Below are positions 1 to 7,771 of a DNA stretch of 64,000 nucleotides, piece after piece (the stretch's first letter is position 1; each line of letters starts with the position of its first letter). The position numbers and the translations under genes are program-made. The DNA comes from Bradyrhizobium sp. AZCC 2176 (lineage in GTDB: Bacteria; Pseudomonadota; Alphaproteobacteria; Rhizobiales; Xanthobacteraceae): assembly GCF_036924645.1 (NCBI RefSeq), contig NZ_JAZHRX010000001.1:434001-498000 (forward strand). Direction: 5' to 3'. The notes beneath the pieces were generated by a model, which was not told the origin of the DNA, did not search any database, and saw nothing but the letters and a program-made list of their open reading frames with translations.

Positions 1-327
1 GCACGCGTCTGGATAAGGGTGCGCGAAGTCGAGCAAAGTCTGTCGCTGATCGAGCAGATTCTGAGCCGGCTGCCCGAAGGCCCGATATGCAGGGAAGTCC
101 CGCTTGGAGGCGAGGTGCGCGAGGGCATGGCGATCGTGGAGGGATTCCGTGGCGACGTCCTGGTCTGGCTGCGCCTGCGCAATGGCCTGATCGAACGATG
201 CCACATGCGCGACCCGTCCTGGTTTCAATGGCCGCTGCTCGAAGCTGTGATCGAGAACAACATCGTCGCTGACTTTCCGCTCTGCAACAAGTCGTTCAAC
301 TGTTCCTATTCGGGCCACGATCTCTAA
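1..327 (+). CDS. Group-4 [NiFe]-hydrogenase-like large subunit (HyfG/HycE family), C-terminal part
   Basis: The frame is open from the first base of the window, so this is the 3' end of a gene that starts outside it. The visible 108 residues resemble the C-terminus of hydrogenase-3/4 large subunits, related to the 49-kDa NuoD subunit of complex I. Such subunits sit on the cytoplasmic side of a membrane-bound complex. In catalytic hydrogenases the C-terminus carries a CxxC pair binding Ni-Fe. Here the two cysteines near the end (FPLCNKSFNCSYSGHDL) are five residues apart and no CxxC is present, which fits the hydrogenase-related (Ehr) complexes better. The N-terminal motif cannot be seen. The downstream gene encodes the matching small subunit. 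Confidence 0.8.
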   Translation, partial: ARVWIRVREVEQSLSLIEQILSRLPEGPICREVPLGGEVREGMAIVEGFRGDVLVWLRLRNGLIERCHMRDPSWFQWPLLEAVIENNIVADFPLCNKSFNCSYSGHDL

Positions 328-375
328 AGCATGATCCCGGAAAAATGGGTACCGGTTTTCCGAGAGGATCATGCT
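328..375. repeat. Intergenic palindromic repeat (Bradyrhizobium-type)
   Basis: Inverted arms AGCATGATCCCGGAAAA (328-344) and a near-complement ending in GGATCATGCT (356-375) fill the gap between the two hydrogenase-like genes. I recognise it as a common dispersed palindrome of Bradyrhizobium-type genomes; that attribution is from memory. Confidence 0.65.
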
Positions 376-395
376 CAAACAAGGGAAGCCACGCG

Positions 396-929
396 ATGCG
401 CAAGCTGCTCTTCGAAAGCGTGTTTCGCCAGCCGCTCACCGAGCGGGCGCCATCGCCCGATGACGCTGCCATGGCGGAGCTTGCAACCGCGCTCGGACAG
501 GCCGGGCGGCGGCGGCTCGGCCGGAGCCTGTCGATCCGCGAGGTCGATGCCGGATCCTGCAACGGATGCGAGCTGGAAATTCACGCGCTCAACAACGCCT
601 ATTACGACGTCGAGCGGTTCGGCCTGCGGTTCGTCGCCTCACCGCGTCATGCCGACGTCCTGATGGTGACGGGACCGGTGACGAAGAACATGCGCGGGGC
701 ACTCGAACGCACCTATGACGCGACGCCGAATCCGAAATGGGTCGTCGCGGTCGGAGATTGTGCACGGAACGGCGGATGCTTTGCCGGCAGCTATGCAGTC
801 GTCGGCGGCGTCTCCGAGGTCATCCCGGTCGACCTGCACATTCCCGGCTGCCCGCCCGCCCCCACGGCCATGCTGCAAGGATTGCTGGCGCTGCTCGAAC
901 GCGCGGACGCGGGCGCCGTTACGTCGTGA
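396..929 (+). CDS. Group-4 hydrogenase-like small subunit / NuoB family (HyfI-like)
   Basis: A 177-residue protein of the NuoB/HyfI family, which carries the [4Fe-4S] cluster next to the large subunit and passes electrons to or from it. The four cluster ligands are present: Cys55 and Cys58 in SCNGCELE, Cys122 in GDC and Cys152 in PGCPPAP. An in-frame start exists 51 bases upstream, but the ATG at 396 is preferred because AAGGGAAG lies just before it and the protein then begins MRKLLFESVF. It follows the large-subunit gene after a palindromic repeat, so the pair is probably the end of one operon. Intact cluster ligands beside a large subunit without CxxC suggest electron transfer without hydrogen chemistry. 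Confidence 0.85.
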   Translation: MRKLLFESVFRQPLTERAPSPDDAAMAELATALGQAGRRRLGRSLSIREVDAGSCNGCELEIHALNNAYYDVERFGLRFVASPRHADVLMVTGPVTKNMRGALERTYDATPNPKWVVAVGDCARNGGCFAGSYAVVGGVSEVIPVDLHIPGCPPAPTAMLQGLLALLERADAGAVTS

Positions 930-935
930 GGAACG

Positions 936-1274
936 CTATCGAACCCGCTCCGGCATCCTCTTCGGTTGGCGGACGGTCTTGCTCTTTGTCTTGAGATTTG
1001 CCTTTGGATTTGCCTTGAGATTTGTGAGATGTTCGCGCAGGCGCACCCCTCGCCCGCCGGTCGCGCTCGCGGCACCCGGATTGATCAGCTCGATCCCGGC
1101 GCTCTCGAGCGCGGAAACCAGCTTCATCAGGGAATCGACGTTGGCGCGGATCACACCGTCGCTGGCTTCCATGCGCTGGATGGTCGGCACCGAGAGATCA
1201 GCCAGCTCGGCCATTTGCCGCTGATCGATGCTCAGAAGCGCGCGCGCTGCCCTGAGTTGATTGGCGGTAATCAT
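936..1274 (-). CDS. XRE-family helix-turn-helix regulator
   Basis: A 112-residue protein whose first ~60 residues form a Cro/C1-type HTH (ITANQLRAARALLSIDQRQM, then LSVPTIQRMEAS). The tail is basic and Lys/Arg/Asn rich. It runs convergently to the hydrogenase-like operon and ends only 6 bases from it. GGGAGAA precedes the ATG. The upstream gap to 1457 is AT-rich for this window and holds a plausible promoter. No antitoxin partner gene is adjacent, and the target is unknown. Confidence 0.8.
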   Translation of the reverse strand: MITANQLRAARALLSIDQRQMAELADLSVPTIQRMEASDGVIRANVDSLMKLVSALESAGIELINPGAASATGGRGVRLREHLTNLKANPKANLKTKSKTVRQPKRMPERVR

Positions 1275-1457
1275 GGGCAGTTCTCCCGGTTCGGAAGCGT
1301 ATATATTTATCCCATCTGAATTACCGTCTCAAGCATCAACTCAGAGGTTCAGAATATCAATCAGGACGCTGCAAAATGATCTCTGCGTGATTGGCATCCG
1401 ATTCACAACATGATAAGCGATGTCTCAAACATCCTATTTGATGCATGGTGATGTCAG

Positions 1458-2204
1458 GTGCGGTTGCTGGGGCGCTATCAGGGCAGGAACGGTGCAATCG
1501 AGATCGTCGAATGCTCCGCGGATGGAACGCGGATCTATTTCGAGGAGGGCATCAGGCAGAGTCAGGCCACGCCCGACGGCGAGAGCGTCTTCAGCTATGT
1601 GAGGCTCATGGATGAGCTCCTGCATCGCGCAACGAACATTCTGGTCCTGGGATGCGGCGGCGGGAATCTCGCCACCAGGCTGGCGCGTCTCGGAAAAGAG
1701 CTAACGATTGTCGACAACAATCCGATCAGCTTCGTGATCGCTCAGAGATATTTCGGGCTACCGGACGGATTGCCGCTGATGGTGTCCGATTTCCGGAAAT
1801 TCATTCTCGATGGCGACCTGCTTTACGATGGGATCGCCATCGATGTCGGAGGTCCGGACTTTCGCTTTGATGATGAATTCGACGTTGAGACCTGCGACGC
1901 CATTCGTGCGCGGCTGACGCCCGGCGGCCGCATCGTCATGAACGTGTTGGTCGCGAACGACATCGACCCGGTACCCGATCGCATCGCCGCGCGGCTTGCC
2001 GGCGACCGGCTGGCAACGTGGATCATCGACGAGCAAGGCGTCCAGGATCGAAATGCGATCATTGCATGCGTGCCGGAAAAGCAGTTGAACGCGCATCCGG
2101 CACTCACCGAGGTGATGCAAAACAGTCTCGAGCGATGGTCGATCCGGCGAGGCAGATTGCGCGGTCGCGACTTCGGCGCGATGTATTCCACCGCTGACAG
2201 GTAA
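1458..2204 (+). CDS. Spermidine-synthase-like, Rossmann methyltransferase-fold protein
   Basis: A 248-residue protein with a glycine-rich AdoMet/nucleotide loop VLGCGGGN (residues 63-70), an acidic residue after strand 2 (VDNNP, 85-89) and a YDGIAIDV strand (123-130), as in the spermidine synthase/fused MFS-spermidine synthase families. The start is a GTG. It stands alone, and I see no ornithine or arginine decarboxylase nearby, so true polyamine synthesis is not established. It could be a methyltransferase-fold protein of other function. Confidence 0.7.
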   Translation: MRLLGRYQGRNGAIEIVECSADGTRIYFEEGIRQSQATPDGESVFSYVRLMDELLHRATNILVLGCGGGNLATRLARLGKELTIVDNNPISFVIAQRYFGLPDGLPLMVSDFRKFILDGDLLYDGIAIDVGGPDFRFDDEFDVETCDAIRARLTPGGRIVMNVLVANDIDPVPDRIAARLAGDRLATWIIDEQGVQDRNAIIACVPEKQLNAHPALTEVMQNSLERWSIRRGRLRGRDFGAMYSTADR

Positions 2205-2234
2205 TCAGCCGCGCCGAGAAACGCTCGCTTCAGT

Positions 2235-2738
2235 TTAAGTAGCGTCACTGCGTTCGACGTGCTGCGCCAGTTTATCGAGGGTCTGATAACCGAATTCGAC
2301 CGCGCCGAATCCGATCCCCGCGTCGCGCTGAGCCTTCGTCGGGTGCAACTGCCGCAAAGTGATGACGGTCTTGCCGTCGCTCTGCTCATCCAGCGTGATG
2401 GTGGTGCGGAATATGCCAGGATCGTTGTCCTTGTCGGCGCCATGATCGATCTCGATCAGGTGCGGCCTCTCGATGCGCCGGAATTGCATCCGATTCGTAT
2501 ATCGCTTACCGTCGGGAGCGATCATATCGAACCGCCATTCGCCGTTGACGCGAATATCCATTGACTTTGTCTCGACCCTAAAACCGGCCGGACCAAACCA
2601 TTGGGGGAGATGGCGCGGATCAACCCAGGCGGAGAAAACCAACTCTCGTGGCGCGTTGATCACGCGCGAGAGGACGATCTCTCGATCGAGCGCCCAAGTG
2701 GACAGGGGCGTTTCATTTTGACTTGCGTTTGCGGGCAT
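2235..2738 (-). CDS. SRPBCC (AHSA1-type) domain protein
   Basis: A 167-residue START/SRPBCC-fold protein of the Aha1-like class (INAPRELVFSAWVDPRHLPQW near the start, FDMIAPDGKRY, then LRQLHP). These proteins bind small hydrophobic ligands; most bacterial members have no known substrate. Its start lies inside the end of the upstream ArsR gene (26-base overlap), the arrangement in which an ArsR-type repressor and an SRPBCC protein are co-transcribed. Expression is therefore probably controlled by that repressor. Confidence 0.88.
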   Translation of the reverse strand: MPANASQNETPLSTWALDREIVLSRVINAPRELVFSAWVDPRHLPQWFGPAGFRVETKSMDIRVNGEWRFDMIAPDGKRYTNRMQFRRIERPHLIEIDHGADKDNDPGIFRTTITLDEQSDGKTVITLRQLHPTKAQRDAGIGFGAVEFGYQTLDKLAQHVERSDAT

Positions 2739-3078
2739 TCGACTTTTCCTTTTTCTTCAGTTTCTCAACGTACATTTCCAGTCGATCCAGTCGTTGCTCC
2801 CAGATCTCCCTTTGGGCCGCCAACCAAACCTCGACGGTTGCGAGAGCTTCCGTCTGCAATGAGCACATCCTGACGCGACCGGTCTTCTCGGACGCAACGA
2901 GGCCGCTGCTCTCTAGAATGCGGATGTGTTTCATCAGGCTCGGCAGCGCCATTTTGAACGGCTTCGCCAGCTCTCCGACGGATGCCTCGCCATCACATAA
3001 TCGCATGACGATCGCACGACGGGTCGCGTCGGACAGGGCCCCGAAAACGTGGTCGAGTTGCTTTGATTGCTTAGCCAT
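2713..3078 (-). CDS. ArsR/SmtB-type transcriptional repressor
   Basis: A 121-residue winged-helix protein: LDHVFGALSDATRRAIVMRL at the start, recognition helix MALPSLMKHIRILESSGLV, then a Lys-rich C-terminal tail. No cysteine pair typical of metal-sensing ArsR proteins is visible, so it probably belongs to the non-metal class paired with SRPBCC genes. The in-frame start at 3114 is less likely than the ATG at 3078 (MAKQSKQ), which matches the family N-terminus. Two copies of a GGCTAACT-type palindrome lie at and just upstream of the start, consistent with autoregulation. Confidence 0.88.
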   Translation of the reverse strand: MAKQSKQLDHVFGALSDATRRAIVMRLCDGEASVGELAKPFKMALPSLMKHIRILESSGLVASEKTGRVRMCSLQTEALATVEVWLAAQREIWEQRLDRLEMYVEKLKKKEKSNARKRKSK

Positions 3079-3088
3079 AAAGCTAACT
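3071..3088. promoter_or_regulatory. Operator-like inverted repeat over the arsR-type start codon
   Basis: TTAGCCATAAAGCTAACT: an imperfect inverted repeat (TTAGC...GCTAA) spanning the start codon of the ArsR-type gene. It shares the half-site with the perfect palindrome 31 bases further upstream, so it is probably the second repressor site. Confidence 0.6.
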
Positions 3089-3118
3089 ATAGCGGAGATA
3101 CAAACGTGTGTCAATCAC

Positions 3119-3138
3119 AGTTAGCCAGACGGCTAACT
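3119..3138. promoter_or_regulatory. Perfect inverted repeat, probable ArsR operator
   Basis: AGTTAGCC-AGAC-GGCTAACT, two perfect 8-base arms with a 4-base spacer, about 40 bases before the ArsR-type start at 3078. The half-site recurs at 3081-3088. Size and location fit an autoregulatory operator for the ArsR-SRPBCC operon. Confidence 0.7.
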
Positions 3139-3401
3139 AATAGGAGCATAGCGTCGTCGATCGAGTTCGCCAACTTATGAAGAGAGAGTGCGTCGCTGCG
3201 GAAGTGTCAGTCGCGATCGAACCGAAGATGGAACTTCAAGAGATCTCTACGTCCGTTGTTGGGCTCAAATTTTCAATCGAATTTCGGCCGCAGGTGTGCA
3301 CATCGCGTCATTGCGCGGCGGCGCCGCAATTCAGTCGCTTTCGGAGCGAAGCGGACATGGGCAAGCCTTTTGCAGAACCGAATTTATGAGTACGCGCCTA
3401 G

Positions 3402-4595
3402 CTAGCCGGCGTGTTCGATGGCGCGGATGGCGCCGCGCAGTTCGGCGAGCCCGCGCAACCGGCCGATCGCGGTATAGCCGGGATTGGTCCGCTTGGTTTC
3501 CGCGAGATCGTCGAGCATGCGATGGCCGTGATCGGGCCGGAACACGATCTGCTTTTCCGGCGAACGCTTGCGGTTTTCGGTAAGCAACACCTTGAGCACC
3601 GCGATCATATCGACGTCACCGTCGAGATGATCGGACTCGAAGAACGACAAGCCATCGCCTTCGCGCTTGGTTGCGCGCAGATGGGCAAAACCGATCCGCG
3701 GCGCGAAGCGCTTGGCCATTGCGGGCAGATCGTTCTCCGCGCGCACGCCGAGCGAGCCGGTGCAGAAGCAGATGCCGTTCGCCTTCGAGGGCACCGCATC
3801 GAACAGCGCCTGATAGTCTTCCGCCGAGGATGCAATGCGCGGCAGGCCGAACAGCGGGCGCGGCGGATCGTCCGGATGCAGCGTCAGCGTCACGCCGAGG
3901 GATTCGGCAACCGGCGTCACACGCGCGAGGAATTCGCTGAGGTGTTTCCGCAACACGACGGAGTTAATCCCGCGATATTGCTGCAGCCGGTCACGGAACT
4001 GCGGAATGGTCAGCGGATCAGTGGTGGAGCCCGGCAGCGCGCTGGCAATGTTGGTGACGAGGACATCGATATCGGCCTGCGTCATCCCTGAATAGACCTC
4101 CTTGGCGCGACGCCGCGCGGCCTCGGAATATTCGGCCGGCGCCTCGGGGCGCTGCAGGATATGCAGATCGAACGCCGCGAACCGCTCCTGGTCGAAGCGC
4201 ATCGCCTTGGCGCCGTTCGGCAGTTCCCATTCGAGATCGGTGCGGCACCAGTCCACGACCGGCATGAAGTTGTAGCAGATGATCTTGATGCCGGCGGAAG
4301 CTACCGCCTCCAGGCTCGCGATCCAGGCCTCGATCGACCGGGTAGCGCCACCCCCGAGCCGCTTGACGTCGTCGGGGATTGGAATCGATTCCACCACCGA
4401 CCAGGTCAGCGGCGAACGGCCGGGCTGGCCGTTCTCGATCAGGTTCTTGCGCTCCTCGACGGCTGCGCGCGTCCAGGCCTCGCCGATCGGCAGTTGATGC
4501 AGCGCCGTCACCACGTCGGTTGCGCCGGCCTGACGGATATCGTCGAGCGACACGGGATCATTGGGCCCGTACCACCGCCATCCCTGCAGCATCAT
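3402..4595 (-). CDS. uxuA: D-mannonate dehydratase
   Basis: A 397-residue enzyme that dehydrates D-mannonate to 2-keto-3-deoxy-D-gluconate, of the TIM-barrel UxuA type. The N-terminus reads WRWYGPNDPVSL, the family signature. Likely metal-binding or catalytic segments are HPDDPP, CFCTGS, FAHLRATKREGDG and FRPDHGH. The start is the first of two adjacent ATGs (4595) because AGGAG lies 7 bases upstream; the longer frame to 4625 has no such site. It is the last gene of the run dctP-dctQ-dctM-dehydrogenase-uxuA on the minus strand and supplies the final shared step of hexuronate degradation. KDG kinase and aldolase genes are not in the window. Confidence 0.93.
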   Translation of the reverse strand: MMLQGWRWYGPNDPVSLDDIRQAGATDVVTALHQLPIGEAWTRAAVEERKNLIENGQPGRSPLTWSVVESIPIPDDVKRLGGGATRSIEAWIASLEAVASAGIKIICYNFMPVVDWCRTDLEWELPNGAKAMRFDQERFAAFDLHILQRPEAPAEYSEAARRRAKEVYSGMTQADIDVLVTNIASALPGSTTDPLTIPQFRDRLQQYRGINSVVLRKHLSEFLARVTPVAESLGVTLTLHPDDPPRPLFGLPRIASSAEDYQALFDAVPSKANGICFCTGSLGVRAENDLPAMAKRFAPRIGFAHLRATKREGDGLSFFESDHLDGDVDMIAVLKVLLTENRKRSPEKQIVFRPDHGHRMLDDLAETKRTNPGYTAIGRLRGLAELRGAIRAIEHAG

Positions 4596-4621
4596 GCGAG
4601 ATCTCCTGAAACGAAATGCGA

Positions 4622-5668
4622 TCAAGCCGTCAGCACGACCTTGACGCTCTGCGAGCGGTCGAGCGCCAGCCGCACAGCATCGGGTGCGACCGCGAGCGGG
4701 CGTTGCGCAGTCACCAGCGACAGCACGTCCACACTGCCATCAGCGATCAGTTCGACCGCCGTGAAGAATTCCGTCCCGAAGCGGAACGAGCCACGGAGGT
4801 CGATCTCCTTGGCCATGACCGCATTCGCCGGCACCGGGATCTGCCCGCCCGGCAAATTGCCGACCTGGACCACGACGCCGCCGCGCCGGACGGCGCCGAT
4901 CGCGCTGGCCAGGCCAGCGGCCGTGCCCGAGACTTCAAATGCAACATCGAACGGGCGCGCCGCAGCCTCGGCCTTCAGCGTCTCCTCGCCGCCGGAGATA
5001 TCGACGACGTGGTTAGCGCCAAGCTTCGTGGCAAATGCCAGCGGCGCCGCCGCGATATCGACGACCGTCGTTTCCGCAATCCCTGCGCGCTGCGCCGCCA
5101 GCATGGTCAGCAAGCCGATGGGACCGGCACCGAATAGCACGGCGCGCTTGCCGGTGACGTCACCGGCGCGAGCGACCGCATGCAAGCACACGGCCAGCGG
5201 CTCGGCAAGCGCCGCCGCCTGATAGGTCACGTGATCCGGAATCTTGACGCATTGCGCCGGGATGGCGTCGAAGTAGGACGCAAAGCCACCCTGCATATGC
5301 GGGGTCTTCGAGGCCGAGCCCATGAAGAAGATGTTCTCGCACAGATTGGGCCGGTTCTCGCGGCACGGCTTGCAGTGGCCGCACCAGCGCGACGGATTGA
5401 GGGCGACGCGATCGCCGACCTTCACATCAGGTGCGGAGCCTGCGATCTCCACGACTTCGCCCGCGATCTCATGGCCGAGTACGAGCGGCGAGGTCACCAC
5501 GAAATCGCCGGTGCGGGCATGGCGATAGTAGTGCATGTCCGAGCCGCAAATGCCGCCGGCGCCGAAACGGATGCGGACCATGCCTGATGCGAGCGGATCG
5601 AGCGGGCGCTCGACCATGCGCAGATCTTCCGGGCCGAACAGCGTTGCGGCCAAAGCCATCGATGTCAT
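4622..5668 (-). CDS. Zinc-dependent medium-chain dehydrogenase, L-idonate/L-gulonate 5-dehydrogenase type
   Basis: A 348-residue zinc alcohol dehydrogenase. Catalytic zinc ligands Cys41 and GHE (65-67), the structural-zinc four-Cys lobe (Cys96, 99, 102, 110) and the nucleotide loop GAGPIG are all present. GGICGSDMHYYRHARTG matches L-idonate 5-dehydrogenase. Its first codon overlaps the stop of dctM (ATGA), so the two are translationally coupled. In a cluster with UxuB and UxuA, the most economical role is oxidation of L-gulonate to D-fructuronate at C5. L-idonate to 5-ketogluconate is the alternative, but that product has no outlet here. Confidence 0.85.
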   Translation of the reverse strand: MTSMALAATLFGPEDLRMVERPLDPLASGMVRIRFGAGGICGSDMHYYRHARTGDFVVTSPLVLGHEIAGEVVEIAGSAPDVKVGDRVALNPSRWCGHCKPCRENRPNLCENIFFMGSASKTPHMQGGFASYFDAIPAQCVKIPDHVTYQAAALAEPLAVCLHAVARAGDVTGKRAVLFGAGPIGLLTMLAAQRAGIAETTVVDIAAAPLAFATKLGANHVVDISGGEETLKAEAAARPFDVAFEVSGTAAGLASAIGAVRRGGVVVQVGNLPGGQIPVPANAVMAKEIDLRGSFRFGTEFFTAVELIADGSVDVLSLVTAQRPLAVAPDAVRLALDRSQSVKVVLTA

Positions 5669-7071
5669 TTTGAGAGTCCCATGTATTTAGGCAGCCAGAG
5701 CGTCAGCTCCGGGATGTAGGTGATGGCGACAAGCGCCAGCAGCAGCGGTACCAGCCACGGCAGGATCGCCATGGTCGTACGCTCGACCGACAGTTTCGCC
5801 ACGCGCGCGAGCACGAACAACACCATGCCGAGCGGCGGGTGCAGCAGCCCGATCATCAGGTTCAGCGTCATGATCAGGCCGAAATGAATGGGGTCGATGC
5901 CAAGCTTGAGCACGATCGGCAGCAGGATCGGCACCAGAATGGTGATCGCGGCGATGGTATCGATGAAGCAGCCGACGAACAGGATCAGGATGTTTGCCAG
6001 CAGTAGGAACACCCATTTGTTCTGGGTGATCCCGAGCATCGCGTCGGTCAGCGTCTGCGCCGCCTGCGACACTGTCAGCAGCCAGGCGAAGATCGAAGCC
6101 GCGGTCACGATGAACAGCACCGATGCCGTGGTCTCGATGGTATCGAAGGTTGCTTTCGCCACCGTCTGCAGCGTCATCGAGCGGTAACGCACCAGCCCCA
6201 GAAACAGCGACCAGATCACGGCGGCAACCGCGGCCTCCGTCGGCGTGAACCAGCCAAGCGTCATGCCGCCGATCAGGATGACGGGGGCCATCAACGCCAT
6301 CACGGCGGAGAAATCGAAGTACCAGTCGAGCGCCAAAAGCGCCACGAGACCGATGCCGACCGCCATGTTCACCGACATCCCGCCGACAACCAGCAGCCAG
6401 ACAACCAGCGGGAACGCCAGGACGATGAAGATCTCGAGGGCGGCCGAACCGATCTGCGGCCAGGAGAACGGCGTGTCGCTGCCCCAGCCGTTGCGGTGGG
6501 CGAAATAGGCCACCGTCGCCATCATGGCCAACGTCATGACAACACCGGGGATCACGCCACCCAGGAACAGCGCGCCGATCGAGACGTTCGCCATCATGCC
6601 GTAGATCACGAACGGCAGCGACGGCGGGATGATCGGGCCGAGCGTGGCGGACGCCGCGGTCACGCCGACGGCGAACTCGGTGGAATAGCCGTGATCCTTC
6701 ATCGCCTTGATTTCGATGGTGCCGAGCCCTGCAGCGTCCGCAATCGCGGTGCCGGACATGCCGGAGAAGATCACGGAACCCACGATATTGACGTGGCCGA
6801 GCCCGCCGCGCATCCAGCCCACCAGCGCGACCGCGAATTTGTAGATGCGGCCTGTCACGCCCGCGATGTTCATGAGGTTGCCGGCCAGGATGAAGAACGG
6901 CACCGCGAGCAGCGGAAAGCTTTCGACGCCGGCGATCATGCGCTGCGCCAGCGTCACGTCCGGCGTGATGCCGGTGACGAGAATGTAGACCAGCGACGAT
7001 GCCGCCATGGACAGCGCGACCGGCAGGCCGAGCAGCATCAGCAGCAGAAATCCCCCGAGCAGCAGCAGCAT
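5665..7071 (-). CDS. dctM: TRAP transporter large permease (DctM family)
   Basis: A 468-residue, highly hydrophobic protein with about 12 membrane segments, starting MLLLLGGFLLLMLLGLPVAL and containing the repeated GxxP-rich half-barrels typical of DctM, for example TLGPIIPPSLPFVIYG. It forms the sodium-driven translocation channel. The frame extends upstream to 7167, but those residues are Arg/Ser-rich and overlap dctQ, so the ATG at 7071, 4 bases after the dctQ stop, is chosen. Its stop overlaps the dehydrogenase start. Confidence 0.93.
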   Translation of the reverse strand: MLLLLGGFLLLMLLGLPVALSMAASSLVYILVTGITPDVTLAQRMIAGVESFPLLAVPFFILAGNLMNIAGVTGRIYKFAVALVGWMRGGLGHVNIVGSVIFSGMSGTAIADAAGLGTIEIKAMKDHGYSTEFAVGVTAASATLGPIIPPSLPFVIYGMMANVSIGALFLGGVIPGVVMTLAMMATVAYFAHRNGWGSDTPFSWPQIGSAALEIFIVLAFPLVVWLLVVGGMSVNMAVGIGLVALLALDWYFDFSAVMALMAPVILIGGMTLGWFTPTEAAVAAVIWSLFLGLVRYRSMTLQTVAKATFDTIETTASVLFIVTAASIFAWLLTVSQAAQTLTDAMLGITQNKWVFLLLANILILFVGCFIDTIAAITILVPILLPIVLKLGIDPIHFGLIMTLNLMIGLLHPPLGMVLFVLARVAKLSVERTTMAILPWLVPLLLALVAITYIPELTLWLPKYMGLSK

Positions 7072-7075
7072 CGCC

Positions 7076-7654
7076 CTATCCTTCCGTTCCGTCGAAGGCG
7101 CCGGGGCGCTCCAGGATGGAGTAGCCCCGCCGCCAGTTCTCGACCGCGATCTGGATCGAGCGCGCAAACATCAGCACGAAGCCGAGCAGCACGGCGTAAT
7201 AGACAAAACCTTTTTGAAACTTGATCGTGGTCATCCGCTCGTCGCCGATGATCTGGATGAATTGCCACACCAGCTTGATCGCATAACCGAAGAACGCGAT
7301 CCGGATTACATCGATCACGGTCGACAGCGCGCGCGCCGGCAGATGAGGCAGATAGCGGAACAAGAGATCGACCTGGATGTGCCGCGACAGCCGCACGCAC
7401 ATCGCCGAGCCGATGAAGACCACGCCGATCAGGCAATAGGTCGCAATCTCCTCGGTCCAGGCGTAGCTGTCGTTGAGGACATAGCGGGTGAAGAACTGCA
7501 GGAACACGGACAGCGCCATGACCCAGAAGATCGCGAGCGCCAGCCAGTCCTCCGTAGCATATTGGCTGAGGTCGGCGCCCTTGGGGACCTCCTCCTCGAA
7601 CGTGTGGGCGATCTCGTCCGCCGTGATCTGCTTGTGCACTTCAACCGCAGGCAT
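7076..7654 (-). CDS. dctQ: TRAP transporter small permease (DctQ family)
   Basis: A 192-residue protein with four predicted membrane helices; it contains FLQFFTRYVLNDSYAWTEEI, the conserved DctQ segment between helices 1 and 2. It pairs with DctM. A cytoplasmic N-terminal leader of ~37 residues precedes helix 1, slightly longer than usual. It lies between dctP (117 bases upstream, separated by a REP-like palindrome) and dctM (4-base gap). Confidence 0.92.
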   Translation of the reverse strand: MPAVEVHKQITADEIAHTFEEEVPKGADLSQYATEDWLALAIFWVMALSVFLQFFTRYVLNDSYAWTEEIATYCLIGVVFIGSAMCVRLSRHIQVDLLFRYLPHLPARALSTVIDVIRIAFFGYAIKLVWQFIQIIGDERMTTIKFQKGFVYYAVLLGFVLMFARSIQIAVENWRRGYSILERPGAFDGTEG

Positions 7655-7679
7655 GCGTTTATTCCCCTGGTAGCTCCCA

Positions 7680-7762
7680 CGTCATTCCGGGGCGGCTCTA
7701 AGAGCCGAACCCGGAATCTCGAGATCCCGGGTTCGACGCTTACGCGTCGCCCCGGGATGACG
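7680..7762. repeat. REP-like palindrome between dctP and dctQ
   Basis: Arms CGTCATTCCGGGGCG (7680-7694) and CGCCCCGGGATGACG (7748-7762) pair with one mismatch, and inner arms also pair (CCCGGAATC/GATCCCGGG). This is the common REP class of Bradyrhizobium-type genomes. Its place between a binding-protein gene and its permeases suggests it may stabilise the dctP message. Confidence 0.75.
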
Positions 7763-7771
7763 ACTTCGTCG

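Noticed and set aside
3139..3401. Possible gene in the gap before uxuA
   Set aside because: A 70-codon frame at 3177 has no ribosome site and no protein-like pattern; the region is taken as non-coding.
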